Made by a program: the position numbers and the translations under genes. A stretch of 53,928 nucleotides of DNA from a virus, in IMG/VR virus record IMGVR_UViG_3300045996_002424, positions 1 through 53,928 of that record, one strand, 5' to 3'. Every line of letters begins with the position of its first letter. The first letter of the stretch is position 1. The notes beneath the pieces were generated by a model that was not told the origin of the DNA, did not search any database, and saw only the letters and a list, made by a program, of their open reading frames with translations. Below are positions 45,435 to 52,296 of this stretch, one piece after another.

Positions 45435-46060
45435 CAGCCGTCCGCCTTCGGCCCCTGCGACTGGGAGTCCTTCAGCTCACCCTCGGTCAGCGACTCGGTG
45501 CCGTACAGGGTCTGCCGCTCCCCGATCGGGCCGCCCTCGCGCAGCGACTCGTCCGACAGCCCGTGCGGGCCGGGCGAGAACATGCCCTTGCGGTCCTCGG
45601 CGGCCTTGTTCTCCCGGTCTTGCAGGTGCTTGCGGGTGAACGCGGCCTGGCCCATCACGTCCGGGCCGTCGACCTGCTGCGGCTTCGCCGGCCACTCCTC
45701 GACCTTGGGCCGCTGGTCTCCGACCCGGTTGTCGAGGCGGGCATCGACGTTGTCGGCGCCCGGCACGGTGGTGCGCCGCTCGTAGGACTCCCGCAGCTCG
45801 TCGGCGATGCCCGAGTTCGGGTCCTGGTCGCGGTTACCGGTGCGCTGGCCGCGGACCGAGTCGCCGGAGGCGGTGCGGGCGGTGGTCTCCGACCGGGCAC
45901 CGGTCGCGGACCGGTCACCGGTGGTGGCCTGCTTGTCGCCGGTGGCCTTGTCGCCGGCCTTGTCGCCGGTGGCCTTGTCCGCAGCGTTCTGCGCGGCCTT
46001 CTGGTAGTCGGCCGCCGACCGGTCGGGCGCGGCCTTCGGCTGGTTCTCACTGGTCGCCAT
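45434..46060 (-). CDS. Low-complexity Ala/Lys/Asp-rich protein (208 aa)
   Basis: ATG 46060 after AAGGGACGCC. The first ~70 residues are repeats of KATGDK/TGDR type, the rest is hydrophilic and helical. Possibly a scaffold- or DNA-interacting protein in the head region; no family recognised. Confidence 0.6.
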   Translation of the reverse strand: MATSENQPKAAPDRSAADYQKAAQNAADKATGDKAGDKATGDKQATTGDRSATGARSETTARTASGDSVRGQRTGNRDQDPNSGIADELRESYERRTTVPGADNVDARLDNRVGDQRPKVEEWPAKPQQVDGPDVMGQAAFTRKHLQDRENKAAEDRKGMFSPGPHGLSDESLREGGPIGERQTLYGTESLTEGELKDSQSQGPKADG

Positions 46061-46108
46061 CAGGGGCGTCCCTTCTTGTCGATGATGCGGTTGTTACAGT
46101 GCGCGGCT

Positions 46109-46327
46109 ATGAAGCGGGTGCAGGTCATTTACGAACTCGGTGAGACGGTTCTTATTGACGAAGTTGTCGCCGAATACGTGAACGTGCGAGTACTGCCGGG
46201 ACGGCGGGCCACCGTGAAAACGGCCACTCAATCAGCGCACTACTCCAAGGCTGGGCGCGTTCTGATCGACGAGAACTACGACGGCCCACCGATGCCGTTC
46301 ACCCGCACACCGGTGACCGACCGGTAG
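46109..46327 (+). CDS. Leaderless plus-strand moron protein (72 aa)
   Basis: ATG 46109 lies 8 nt after TACAGT (46095-46100), with no ribosome-binding site. Small beta-rich protein with basic middle (RRATVKTATQSAHYSKAGR). No family recognised. Confidence 0.6.
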   Translation: MKRVQVIYELGETVLIDEVVAEYVNVRVLPGRRATVKTATQSAHYSKAGRVLIDENYDGPPMPFTRTPVTDR

Positions 46328-46328
46328 G

Positions 46329-46745
46329 TCAGCGCTTGACGGGCTTGCTGGTTTCGCCGCCGAGGACGACGATCGCGCCGACGGTGCCGCCGGTGGTGGC
46401 GCCGGCGCCGGTGACCGAGGCCCGCACGTACCGCTTGGGGCCGTCGTAGCCGATCTCGGCGATGGTGTTCTGGGTGGCGGTGGTGAACGCGGCGGTGCCG
46501 CGGACGTGTTCAGCAGCAGCGGCGGCGAATGAGCTGCCGTCGTCGGAGTCCTGGACGGTGACGGTGTGCGTTCCATCGGTGATGGTGCCGGCGATGACCA
46601 CCACCAGGCAGGTGGTGAATCCGTCGACGCCGCCGGACGGGTCGGACTTGTCGACCGAGGTGCCGTTCGCGGTGACGTTCGCCCGCAGCGCGAGCGGCAG
46701 GGTGAGCCGCGCCAGGACGTCGTCGTACAGAGGCGATTTCGCCAT
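46329..46745 (-). CDS. Decoration-like protein, paralogue 1 (138 aa)
   Basis: Beta-rich small protein. Paralogous along its whole length to 47023-47448: same start (MAKSPLYDDVLARL versus MGKSSLYDNVLARL), same VTVQDSDDGSSF core and same GGETSKPVKR end. Two copies downstream of the capsid gene suggest a head decoration or cement protein. Confidence 0.65.
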   Translation of the reverse strand: MAKSPLYDDVLARLTLPLALRANVTANGTSVDKSDPSGGVDGFTTCLVVVIAGTITDGTHTVTVQDSDDGSSFAAAAAEHVRGTAAFTTATQNTIAEIGYDGPKRYVRASVTGAGATTGGTVGAIVVLGGETSKPVKR

Positions 46746-47022
46746 GGGGCGTACTCCCTATTGAGCTGAGCAGTGTGTAAGCTGGGCGGTGGGTCCCTGT
46801 CCCGACCGCGTTGGCAGGGGCCCGCCAGACTCGGTGGGTCCGCTCCCTGGCCGGCACAGACTCACCGCCGCGGCCCCCGCCCGGAAGCGGGCGCCGCACG
46901 GCGCGGTGGTCCCTTCTGCAGGGGGAGGGACCACCGCACCACAAGCCACCTCACCCGACCGGCGCTGGTCAGGTGAGGTTCCGGTGGCCCCCGCCTCCGA
47001 GACAACCGGCGGGGGCCACCAC
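46746..47022. other. Hairpin-rich spacer between paralogous genes
   Basis: No coding frame looks real. Elements: TAAGCT at 46778-46783, a possible plus-strand -10; GTGGTCCCT/AGGGACCAC hairpin near 46907-46935; CTCACC/GGTGAG near 46949-46978; a perfect 12-bp hairpin GTGGCCCCCGCC/GGCGGGGGCCAC near 46984-47019. May hold a small plus-strand RNA plus terminators. Confidence 0.45.
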
Positions 47023-47448
47023 TCAACGCTTGACCGGCGTGCTGGTTTCACCGCCGAGGACAACGGCCGCACCGATCGCACCGCCGGTAGTAGCCCCGGT
47101 GACGGTGACCGAAACCCGCAGGTACCGCTTCAGGCCGTTGTAGCCCAGCTCAGCCATCGAGTGGCTGTCCCCCGATGACGCAGCGATCGACGGCGGCCCG
47201 CCGAACACGTCAGCCGCAGCGGCCGTGGCGAACGATGACCCGTCGTCCGAGTCCTGAATTGTGACGGTATGCACCCCGTCGGTGATCGCCCCGGCGATGA
47301 CCAGGAACAGGCAGGTCGTGAAGCTGTCGACGCCGCCGGACGGGTCCTGCTTGTCGATGACGGTGCCGTTGGTGGTGCCGTTCGTGCGTACCGCCAATGG
47401 CAAACAGAGCCGCGCCAGCACGTTGTCGTACAGCGACGATTTCCCCAT
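47023..47448 (-). CDS. Decoration-like protein, paralogue 2 (141 aa)
   Basis: Copy next to the capsid gene of the paralogous pair; differs from 46329-46745 mainly in a loop (FGGPPSIAASSGDSHS). ATG 47448 is chosen because upstream in-frame codons lie in the capsid terminator. Likely head cement or decoration. Confidence 0.65.
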   Translation of the reverse strand: MGKSSLYDNVLARLCLPLAVRTNGTTNGTVIDKQDPSGGVDSFTTCLFLVIAGAITDGVHTVTIQDSDDGSSFATAAAADVFGGPPSIAASSGDSHSMAELGYNGLKRYLRVSVTVTGATTGGAIGAAVVLGGETSTPVKR

Positions 47449-47475
47449 TGGCCGCGCTCCCCTTGAGCCCAACAA

Positions 47476-47503
47476 CAGGGCCGGAGCGTTCACCCCGGCC
47501 CTG
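47476..47503 (-). terminator. Terminator after the capsid gene
   Basis: CAGGGCCGG (47476-47484) pairs with CCGGCCCTG (47495-47503); read leftwards it is followed by TTGTTGGG. Placed 12 nt beyond the capsid stop. Confidence 0.65.
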
Positions 47504-47514
47504 CCGTTCACTTA

Positions 47515-49035
47515 CTACGTGACGTTGAGCATGCGGAACGCGGCGTCGTTCACCGAGTCCGCACCCGTGCGGTAGTACGCGAACCAGCCACGCTGGCCGG
47601 TCGGGCGGCCGTTGGCCGTGCCGAACAGGTGCGGGATGAACTCGACGGTCATGCCGATGCGGTCGGCGATGACGTAGTTCGAGAAGTCCCCGAACACCGC
47701 CATGTAGTTCTCCTGGGTGGCGTTGATGACGCCATCCATGTCCTCAGCCTCGTAGATCGGCTTGCCGAGCAGGTTCGCCGGCCGGTCGTCGCCGAGCTGC
47801 GCCCACAGCGACGAACCACCGGCGGTGTCGAACTGCCGGGCCCGGTTGTAGAACGCGTTCGTGGCCAGCCACGCCGCCCGCGAACGGAACCGCGCCGGCA
47901 GGGCACCCTGCACGCTGTACAGGTCACCGACCGCGAGGGTGTCGGCGCCCGCGCTGGCGACGATCGACGAACCGCCGACCAGGGCGGTGACGATACCCGT
48001 CGGCTGGCCGGTACCCGTGCCCACCGCGAACGCGGCGGCCTCCAGGATGTCGCGGCCCTCGGCGAGCAGCCGGGCCACCTCCGCCGCGCCGTTGGCCATG
48101 TCCTGCAGCGCCTCGATCGACACCGGCACGAAACCCCGCGCCATGTAGATCGGGATGGTCGGCTGCGCGAACGTCGGGGCGTCGTCGGAAACCTGCGACG
48201 CCTCCGCGTCCCACGACCACGACACCGCACCCGCGGACACACCGTTCCAGACATCGCCGGTCGCGACGACCTGCCGGGCGATCCGCCGGATCTCGTTGAG
48301 CGAACCGTTGGCCGTCACGATGACGGTCGGGTCCAGCTGGAACGGGATCAGGTAACCACCGGCCGAGTCCGTCAGCGACATGGCACGCACCGCGTCCAGG
48401 GCCCGCTTCTCGGTCTCGTCGAGCTCGTGCATCCGGTTCGTCGCGGCCTTCGCGAACGCCCGGATGTACGCCGGGCTGGAGCCGGCGAGGACCAGCTTCG
48501 CGATCTTCGCGTCCTTGTCGTCGAACCGCTCCAGGATCTGGGTGGCGGCCTCCCGGACCTTGTCGTTGGCCGACGGCATCTTCTCGATGGCCGACAGGGC
48601 CCGCGACCGCAGCTCCAGGTTCACGTCCTCCCGGGTCCGGCCAAACGTGCGGATCTCGGAGAGGTCCCACGGGTTACGGAACCGCTTGTCCTCGACGCTG
48701 TCGGGCTCCAGGAACGCGTCCCGGTCGTACTCGCCGGTCGAGTGCGGCGACGTGCTGGCACCGAACGCGCCGCGCTCCAGGCGCAGGTTCGCCGCCGACA
48801 CCCCGGCCGCAGCGGCCTTGATCTCGCCGACCTGAGCCTGACGCTCCAGGTACTTGCGGTGCTTGTCGGTGATCTTGAATTCCTCGCGGAGCTCCGAGAA
48901 GTACTGCTCGTCCTCGGGGTTGAGCTCGTCGAGCTCGCCGAGGCGCTCCAGTTCGGTGGTGATCTCCCGGAGCCGGTTGATGCACTGGGAGTGGGTCAGG
49001 GTGGGGCCCTTGTTCTGGCCCGTGTCGTCCGCCAT
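47515..49035 (-). CDS. Major capsid protein (HK97 fold)
   Basis: A 506-aa protein. The N-terminal ~190 residues are charged and coiled-coil-like, corresponding to the delta/scaffold region removed by the protease. The mature part begins near AMSLTDSAGGYLIP and includes the E-loop-like strand region and FGDFSNYVIADRIGMTVE, typical of HK97-family capsids. Preceded by its protease gene and followed by a terminator. Confidence 0.93.
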   Translation of the reverse strand: MADDTGQNKGPTLTHSQCINRLREITTELERLGELDELNPEDEQYFSELREEFKITDKHRKYLERQAQVGEIKAAAAGVSAANLRLERGAFGASTSPHSTGEYDRDAFLEPDSVEDKRFRNPWDLSEIRTFGRTREDVNLELRSRALSAIEKMPSANDKVREAATQILERFDDKDAKIAKLVLAGSSPAYIRAFAKAATNRMHELDETEKRALDAVRAMSLTDSAGGYLIPFQLDPTVIVTANGSLNEIRRIARQVVATGDVWNGVSAGAVSWSWDAEASQVSDDAPTFAQPTIPIYMARGFVPVSIEALQDMANGAAEVARLLAEGRDILEAAAFAVGTGTGQPTGIVTALVGGSSIVASAGADTLAVGDLYSVQGALPARFRSRAAWLATNAFYNRARQFDTAGGSSLWAQLGDDRPANLLGKPIYEAEDMDGVINATQENYMAVFGDFSNYVIADRIGMTVEFIPHLFGTANGRPTGQRGWFAYYRTGADSVNDAAFRMLNVT

Positions 49036-49041
49036 GGCGGG

Positions 49042-49926
49042 TCAGGTCCTTTCGATGGAGAGCAGGTAGCCGCGGGCGTGGCGGGCGAATTCCTTCGCCG
49101 GGTTCTTCACACGCTCCGGGGCAGGGGCGGACGGGTGCTCTCCAGACGAGGGCTCGCTGACGGGCGGCGCGGCCGGAACTTCTTCGGCCGGGTGCTCGAC
49201 GGGCGGTTCCTGGTTGGGGGGCGGCGCGTCATCTTCAGCAGTGCGGGTGGAACGGGTAGCCGCGTCAGCGATGAACACGGCCTCGGCGAGCTTGTGACGC
49301 TCGCTCGGCTCGGTCAGCCGACCCAGATCGATCACGACCCGGGACCGGACACCGACCGACGTCTCGACGTAGGCGGGCCACACAACCGGCCCCGCCTCGG
49401 TGATCTTCACTTCCTTCAACGTGCGCTGCAGCGGCCCGCGGTCCTGCGGGTCCCACAGCAGGTTCATGACTTCCTTCGGGTCCCGGATCAGACCGCCGGC
49501 CTTGTCGCGCCACTCCTCACGCACGACCGAGAACCGGAACGACATGCCCTCGACCGACTTCTCCCGGATCGCGTCACGCACCGGCTCGACGAGCCAGTTG
49601 TTGTGGAGCCGGCCCACCGCGTGCAGGCCGACGCCGCGCTTCTCCTCCATGGAGTCCCACCGGCCGATCGGCAACGACCCGATCAGCGGGTGGTGGCCGT
49701 GGTCGAACTGCAGCTTCGGCATCCGCTCCGAGATCGACTTACGGAACGCGCCGAACGCCAACTGCTCGTCGAACGTGCCTTCCCACGAGTCGATCCGGGT
49801 GGGGGTGTTGAACACCGCGGCGATGCCGTCGATGGTCAATCCGTCGCCGGACTGGTCGTCGATCGCGCGGAGCGTGAACTGGGCCTCTCGGCACAGGTCA
49901 TCCTGGTAAAGAGCCCGTTCAGGCAT
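49042..49926 (-). CDS. Prohead protease (HK97/S78 family)
   Basis: A 294-aa protein. Catalytic His lies in FDHGHHP (His76 or His78) and Ser in VEGMSFRF (Ser129), with IDGIAAVFN upstream as in the family. The Pro/Glu-rich C-terminus may act as a scaffold or delivery tail. It cleaves the capsid N-terminal domain during maturation. Confidence 0.9.
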   Translation of the reverse strand: MPERALYQDDLCREAQFTLRAIDDQSGDGLTIDGIAAVFNTPTRIDSWEGTFDEQLAFGAFRKSISERMPKLQFDHGHHPLIGSLPIGRWDSMEEKRGVGLHAVGRLHNNWLVEPVRDAIREKSVEGMSFRFSVVREEWRDKAGGLIRDPKEVMNLLWDPQDRGPLQRTLKEVKITEAGPVVWPAYVETSVGVRSRVVIDLGRLTEPSERHKLAEAVFIADAATRSTRTAEDDAPPPNQEPPVEHPAEEVPAAPPVSEPSSGEHPSAPAPERVKNPAKEFARHARGYLLSIERT

Positions 49927-49966
49927 CCGAGTCGACTCCTTCCGGAAGGCATGTCAGGCTGACGTT

Positions 49967-50299
49967 GTGACGTTCATGGACGAGCTACGCGCTGGTCGCG
50001 CGAGCGCTGAAGACATCGATGACTGGATCGATTGCTGGCACATGGCCGACGGCATCGGCCGCCCACTGCACGTGCACCTCGGGCTGACCTGGGAGGAGTA
50101 CCGGCACTGGGGCGCTACCGGGCGCCTGCCGGGGTACTGCGAGGTGTGCACACTCGCCTACCGCGGCACGTGCTGCCCGAACGGCATCGCCCGTTCCCCC
50201 GAGGAACACCAGGCGGTACGGGTGAACGTTGAAGCCGCCCGCGCCGGCCGCAAGACCGCCGTCCAGGAACTCCAAGAACTCAAGGACGGAACCTGCTAG
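49967..50299 (+). CDS. Leaderless plus-strand moron protein (110 aa)
   Basis: GTG 49967 lies 6 nt after CAGGCT (49955-49960). Helical N-terminus (DELRAGRASAEDIDDWIDCW), then a CEVC/CC cluster. I recognise the general form from actinobacterial small proteins but not a function. Its stop codon TAG is part of the parS-like palindrome at 50294. Confidence 0.6.
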   Translation: MTFMDELRAGRASAEDIDDWIDCWHMADGIGRPLHVHLGLTWEEYRHWGATGRLPGYCEVCTLAYRGTCCPNGIARSPEEHQAVRVNVEAARAGRKTAVQELQELKDGTC

Positions 50300-50329
50300 C
50301 AAAGTTGCTAGCAAGCTTGCTAGCAACTT
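50294..50329. repeat. parS-like palindromic repeat cluster
   Basis: Three TTGCTAGCAA-type units: one at 50294-50302 and two forming a perfect 22-bp palindrome at 50305-50326. The same 20-bp core occurs at 16624-16643 inside the ParA-partner gene. Placed between protease and portal genes, in a 143-bp non-coding gap. Confidence 0.7.
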
Positions 50330-50442
50330 CCCAGGTACCGTGACGCGGTACGGCCTAGCACTAGATAAGAGCCCGCGTGCCCCGCCCCTTAAGAAGAGTG
50401 CTGAGACGGTGTAACCCCGTCATGGGGCGCGCGGGCCGCCCG

Positions 50443-51840
50443 CTAGGCCTCGTCGTCGGTGACGTCGGTCTGGTCCGCGTCGCCGTCGTTGTCGTCCGCC
50501 GGGTGAGGCGGGTTGACGTTCTGCACCTGAACGGTCGGGATACCCGTGTGCTCCAACAGGCCCCAGTCCTCCGCGTCGACCGCAGCCACAACAGACTCCG
50601 GCTTCCACGCACCATCAACCAGCAGCCGCATGGTGGCCGCCTGCGCCTGCTGAATCTTCGCCGCAGCGTCGCGGTCCTCCCGCAGGAACGGCACGTCGCG
50701 GGAGTCGTACCACAACCGCTGCGCCGGGCCCGGCGGCGGCACCAGGTGCTCGAAGCTGCCGGCGGCGTTCTGCCACAACGGGTGCATCGTGCCGTCCGCG
50801 AACCGGCGCCGCGCCTGACCGTAGTTACCGGCGTTCAGGCTGGACCCCTGCAAACCCTCGGACAGGCCGACGATGACCGGTGGCACCCCGGCCGCCGCCG
50901 CGATCCGCGTCTCACCGGCACCCTGCACGACCTTGAAGTCGAGCTGCTTCATGTCCCGGCCGACCACAGTCGCGTCCGCACCCGGGGTCATGTACAGGGT
51001 GCGGTAGGCGTTCGCGACCCCCGAGTGGGAGCCCTCGATCATCTCGACCTTCTTCAGGAACTCCTCGTTGGAGCGCGCCTCGATGCCCTTGATGACCATG
51101 TTCGGGGTGGCGCCGTTCTCGAAGAACTTCCGCTTGTGCGTGGTCATCAGCTGGTCGTTCTGGATCTCCCGGACCACCGGCGTCAACCACGACATTCCCC
51201 GGTACGTGGCAAGGGGGTCGGGCATGGGGGCGTGGTGGGCGACCTCGTCGCGCAGCAACGCCACCGAGTCGTTCCCGGAGTGCTGACCGCCCTCGGTGTA
51301 CAGGTACCCGACCCGCCGCCACCCGACGGTGGCGCCCTGCATCCGCATCGGCGCGAGGACGATGTCGACCCAGTCCGGGCGCAGCCGCACGAGCTGCCCG
51401 TCGACGACCGTCCAGTACGAGTTACCGGCCAAGTCGACGTCTTGGATGACGCGAGCCAGGAGGTCCTGGGTGGTGCCGCCGGGCCACGGCTTCTCCAGCA
51501 GTGTCAGCGACGGCATCCCGAACATCGTCGACGGGCGGCCCTTGTTCAGCCGCTGGTACTGGAACCGGATCCCCGAGAACACCAGCTGCCGCACAGCCAT
51601 GCACGCGAACACCACACCGTTCGCGGCGAACGCCTGCGTGGCGTACGACTCCAACGAGTTGGTGATCCGCTCGGCCTTCTCCCCGGCCAAGGTCTGCTGG
51701 ATCCCGACACCGGTGATGGGGTAGGCGTGCCCGTTGAACCAGAATTCCGACGTGGCCGCGAGGTAATCGTCGACCGTGGTGATGGAACGCTCCGCGGGCG
51801 GGTCGAAGAACCAGTTCCGGAGCGCGTCTCGGAGGCCCAA
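50443..51840 (-). CDS. Portal protein
   Basis: A 465-aa protein with the HK97-type portal pattern: NGVVFACMAVRQLVFSGI near residue 75, a basic crown/wing region, and IAAAAGVPPVIVGLSEGLQGSS, a signature-like segment near residue 305. Located between terminase and protease. It forms the dodecameric DNA channel of the head. Confidence 0.93.
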   Translation of the reverse strand: MGLRDALRNWFFDPPAERSITTVDDYLAATSEFWFNGHAYPITGVGIQQTLAGEKAERITNSLESYATQAFAANGVVFACMAVRQLVFSGIRFQYQRLNKGRPSTMFGMPSLTLLEKPWPGGTTQDLLARVIQDVDLAGNSYWTVVDGQLVRLRPDWVDIVLAPMRMQGATVGWRRVGYLYTEGGQHSGNDSVALLRDEVAHHAPMPDPLATYRGMSWLTPVVREIQNDQLMTTHKRKFFENGATPNMVIKGIEARSNEEFLKKVEMIEGSHSGVANAYRTLYMTPGADATVVGRDMKQLDFKVVQGAGETRIAAAAGVPPVIVGLSEGLQGSSLNAGNYGQARRRFADGTMHPLWQNAAGSFEHLVPPPGPAQRLWYDSRDVPFLREDRDAAAKIQQAQAATMRLLVDGAWKPESVVAAVDAEDWGLLEHTGIPTVQVQNVNPPHPADDNDGDADQTDVTDDEA

Positions 51841-51868
51841 CGGATACCTCCAGATAGCTAAGCGGTGA

Positions 51869-51987
51869 TAGAGTTGGACTCTGTCGGGCTGGGGTGAGTA
51901 GGCATGACCCCGACTGCAAGGGCCGCCGGGACTTAAACCGGGTAAGACGGGGAGGCAAACCCCGCGCCTCCAACACCTCGGCCCGAC
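51869..51987 (+). ncRNA. Structured RNA candidate with its own promoter
   Basis: TAGAGT at 51869-51874 would start a transcript near 51881. From there GTCGGGC (51883-51889) pairs with GCCCGAC (51981-51987), enclosing GGGGT/ACCCC, CCGG/CCGG with loop GACTTAAA, and GGGAGG/CCTCC: a multi-branched fold. The same segment also opens a 169-codon plus-strand ORF (GTG 51894 to 52403), so a coding function for the first ~70 codons cannot be excluded. Confidence 0.45.
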
Positions 51988-52097
51988 TCAGCCAGGTACT
52001 GACGGACACCGAGTGCCGCGAACGTGATGCGGGCATCAGGATCGACCCAGTCGTGATCCTGGACAGCGAGGGCAATGACGTGAGGCCTTCGCAAGGT

Positions 52098-52189
52098 GGT
52101 GGGTCCGGACAGCCAGGGTCAAGAACCGCGGTAAACCACGCCGGGCTGGTTGGGCGTGTGCAGCGGTCACGTGGCCGCGGTCACCCACC
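52098..52189. ncRNA. Terminase-portal RNA fold, copy A
   Basis: Three nested helices: P1 GGTGGGT (52098-52104) with ACCCACC (52183-52189); P2 ACCGCGG (52125-52131) with CCGCGGT (52175-52181); P3 CACGCC (52137-52142) with GGCGTG (52153-52158). The linker between P1 and P2 contains GGACAGCCAGG. Helices match copy B with different bases. Strand not determined; read leftwards it is the terminase-portal intercistronic RNA. Confidence 0.6.
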
Positions 52190-52197
52190 GCCTGTAG

Positions 52198-52296
52198 CGG
52201 TGACGGGCCCGGACAGCCAGGTAAGAACCGCAGCGACCACGCCTGGGCTTGGTTGGGGCGTGCTAGTAGCGACGTCGCTGCGGTCGCCCGTCACCG
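52198..52296. ncRNA. Terminase-portal RNA fold, copy B
   Basis: P1 CGGTGACGGGC (52198-52208) pairs 11/11 with GCCCGTCACCG (52286-52296); P2 ACCGCAGCGAC (52227-52237) pairs 11/11 with GTCGCTGCGGT (52274-52284); P3 CACGCC (52238-52243) with GGCGTG (52257-52262). The linker GGACAGCCAGG is identical to copy A. The last bases overlap the terminase stop codon. Confidence 0.65.

Noticed and set aside
47629-49962. 777-codon plus-strand ORF
   Set aside because: Shadow of the capsid and protease genes on the other strand; product is low-complexity Arg/Asp/Gly sequence with no domain.
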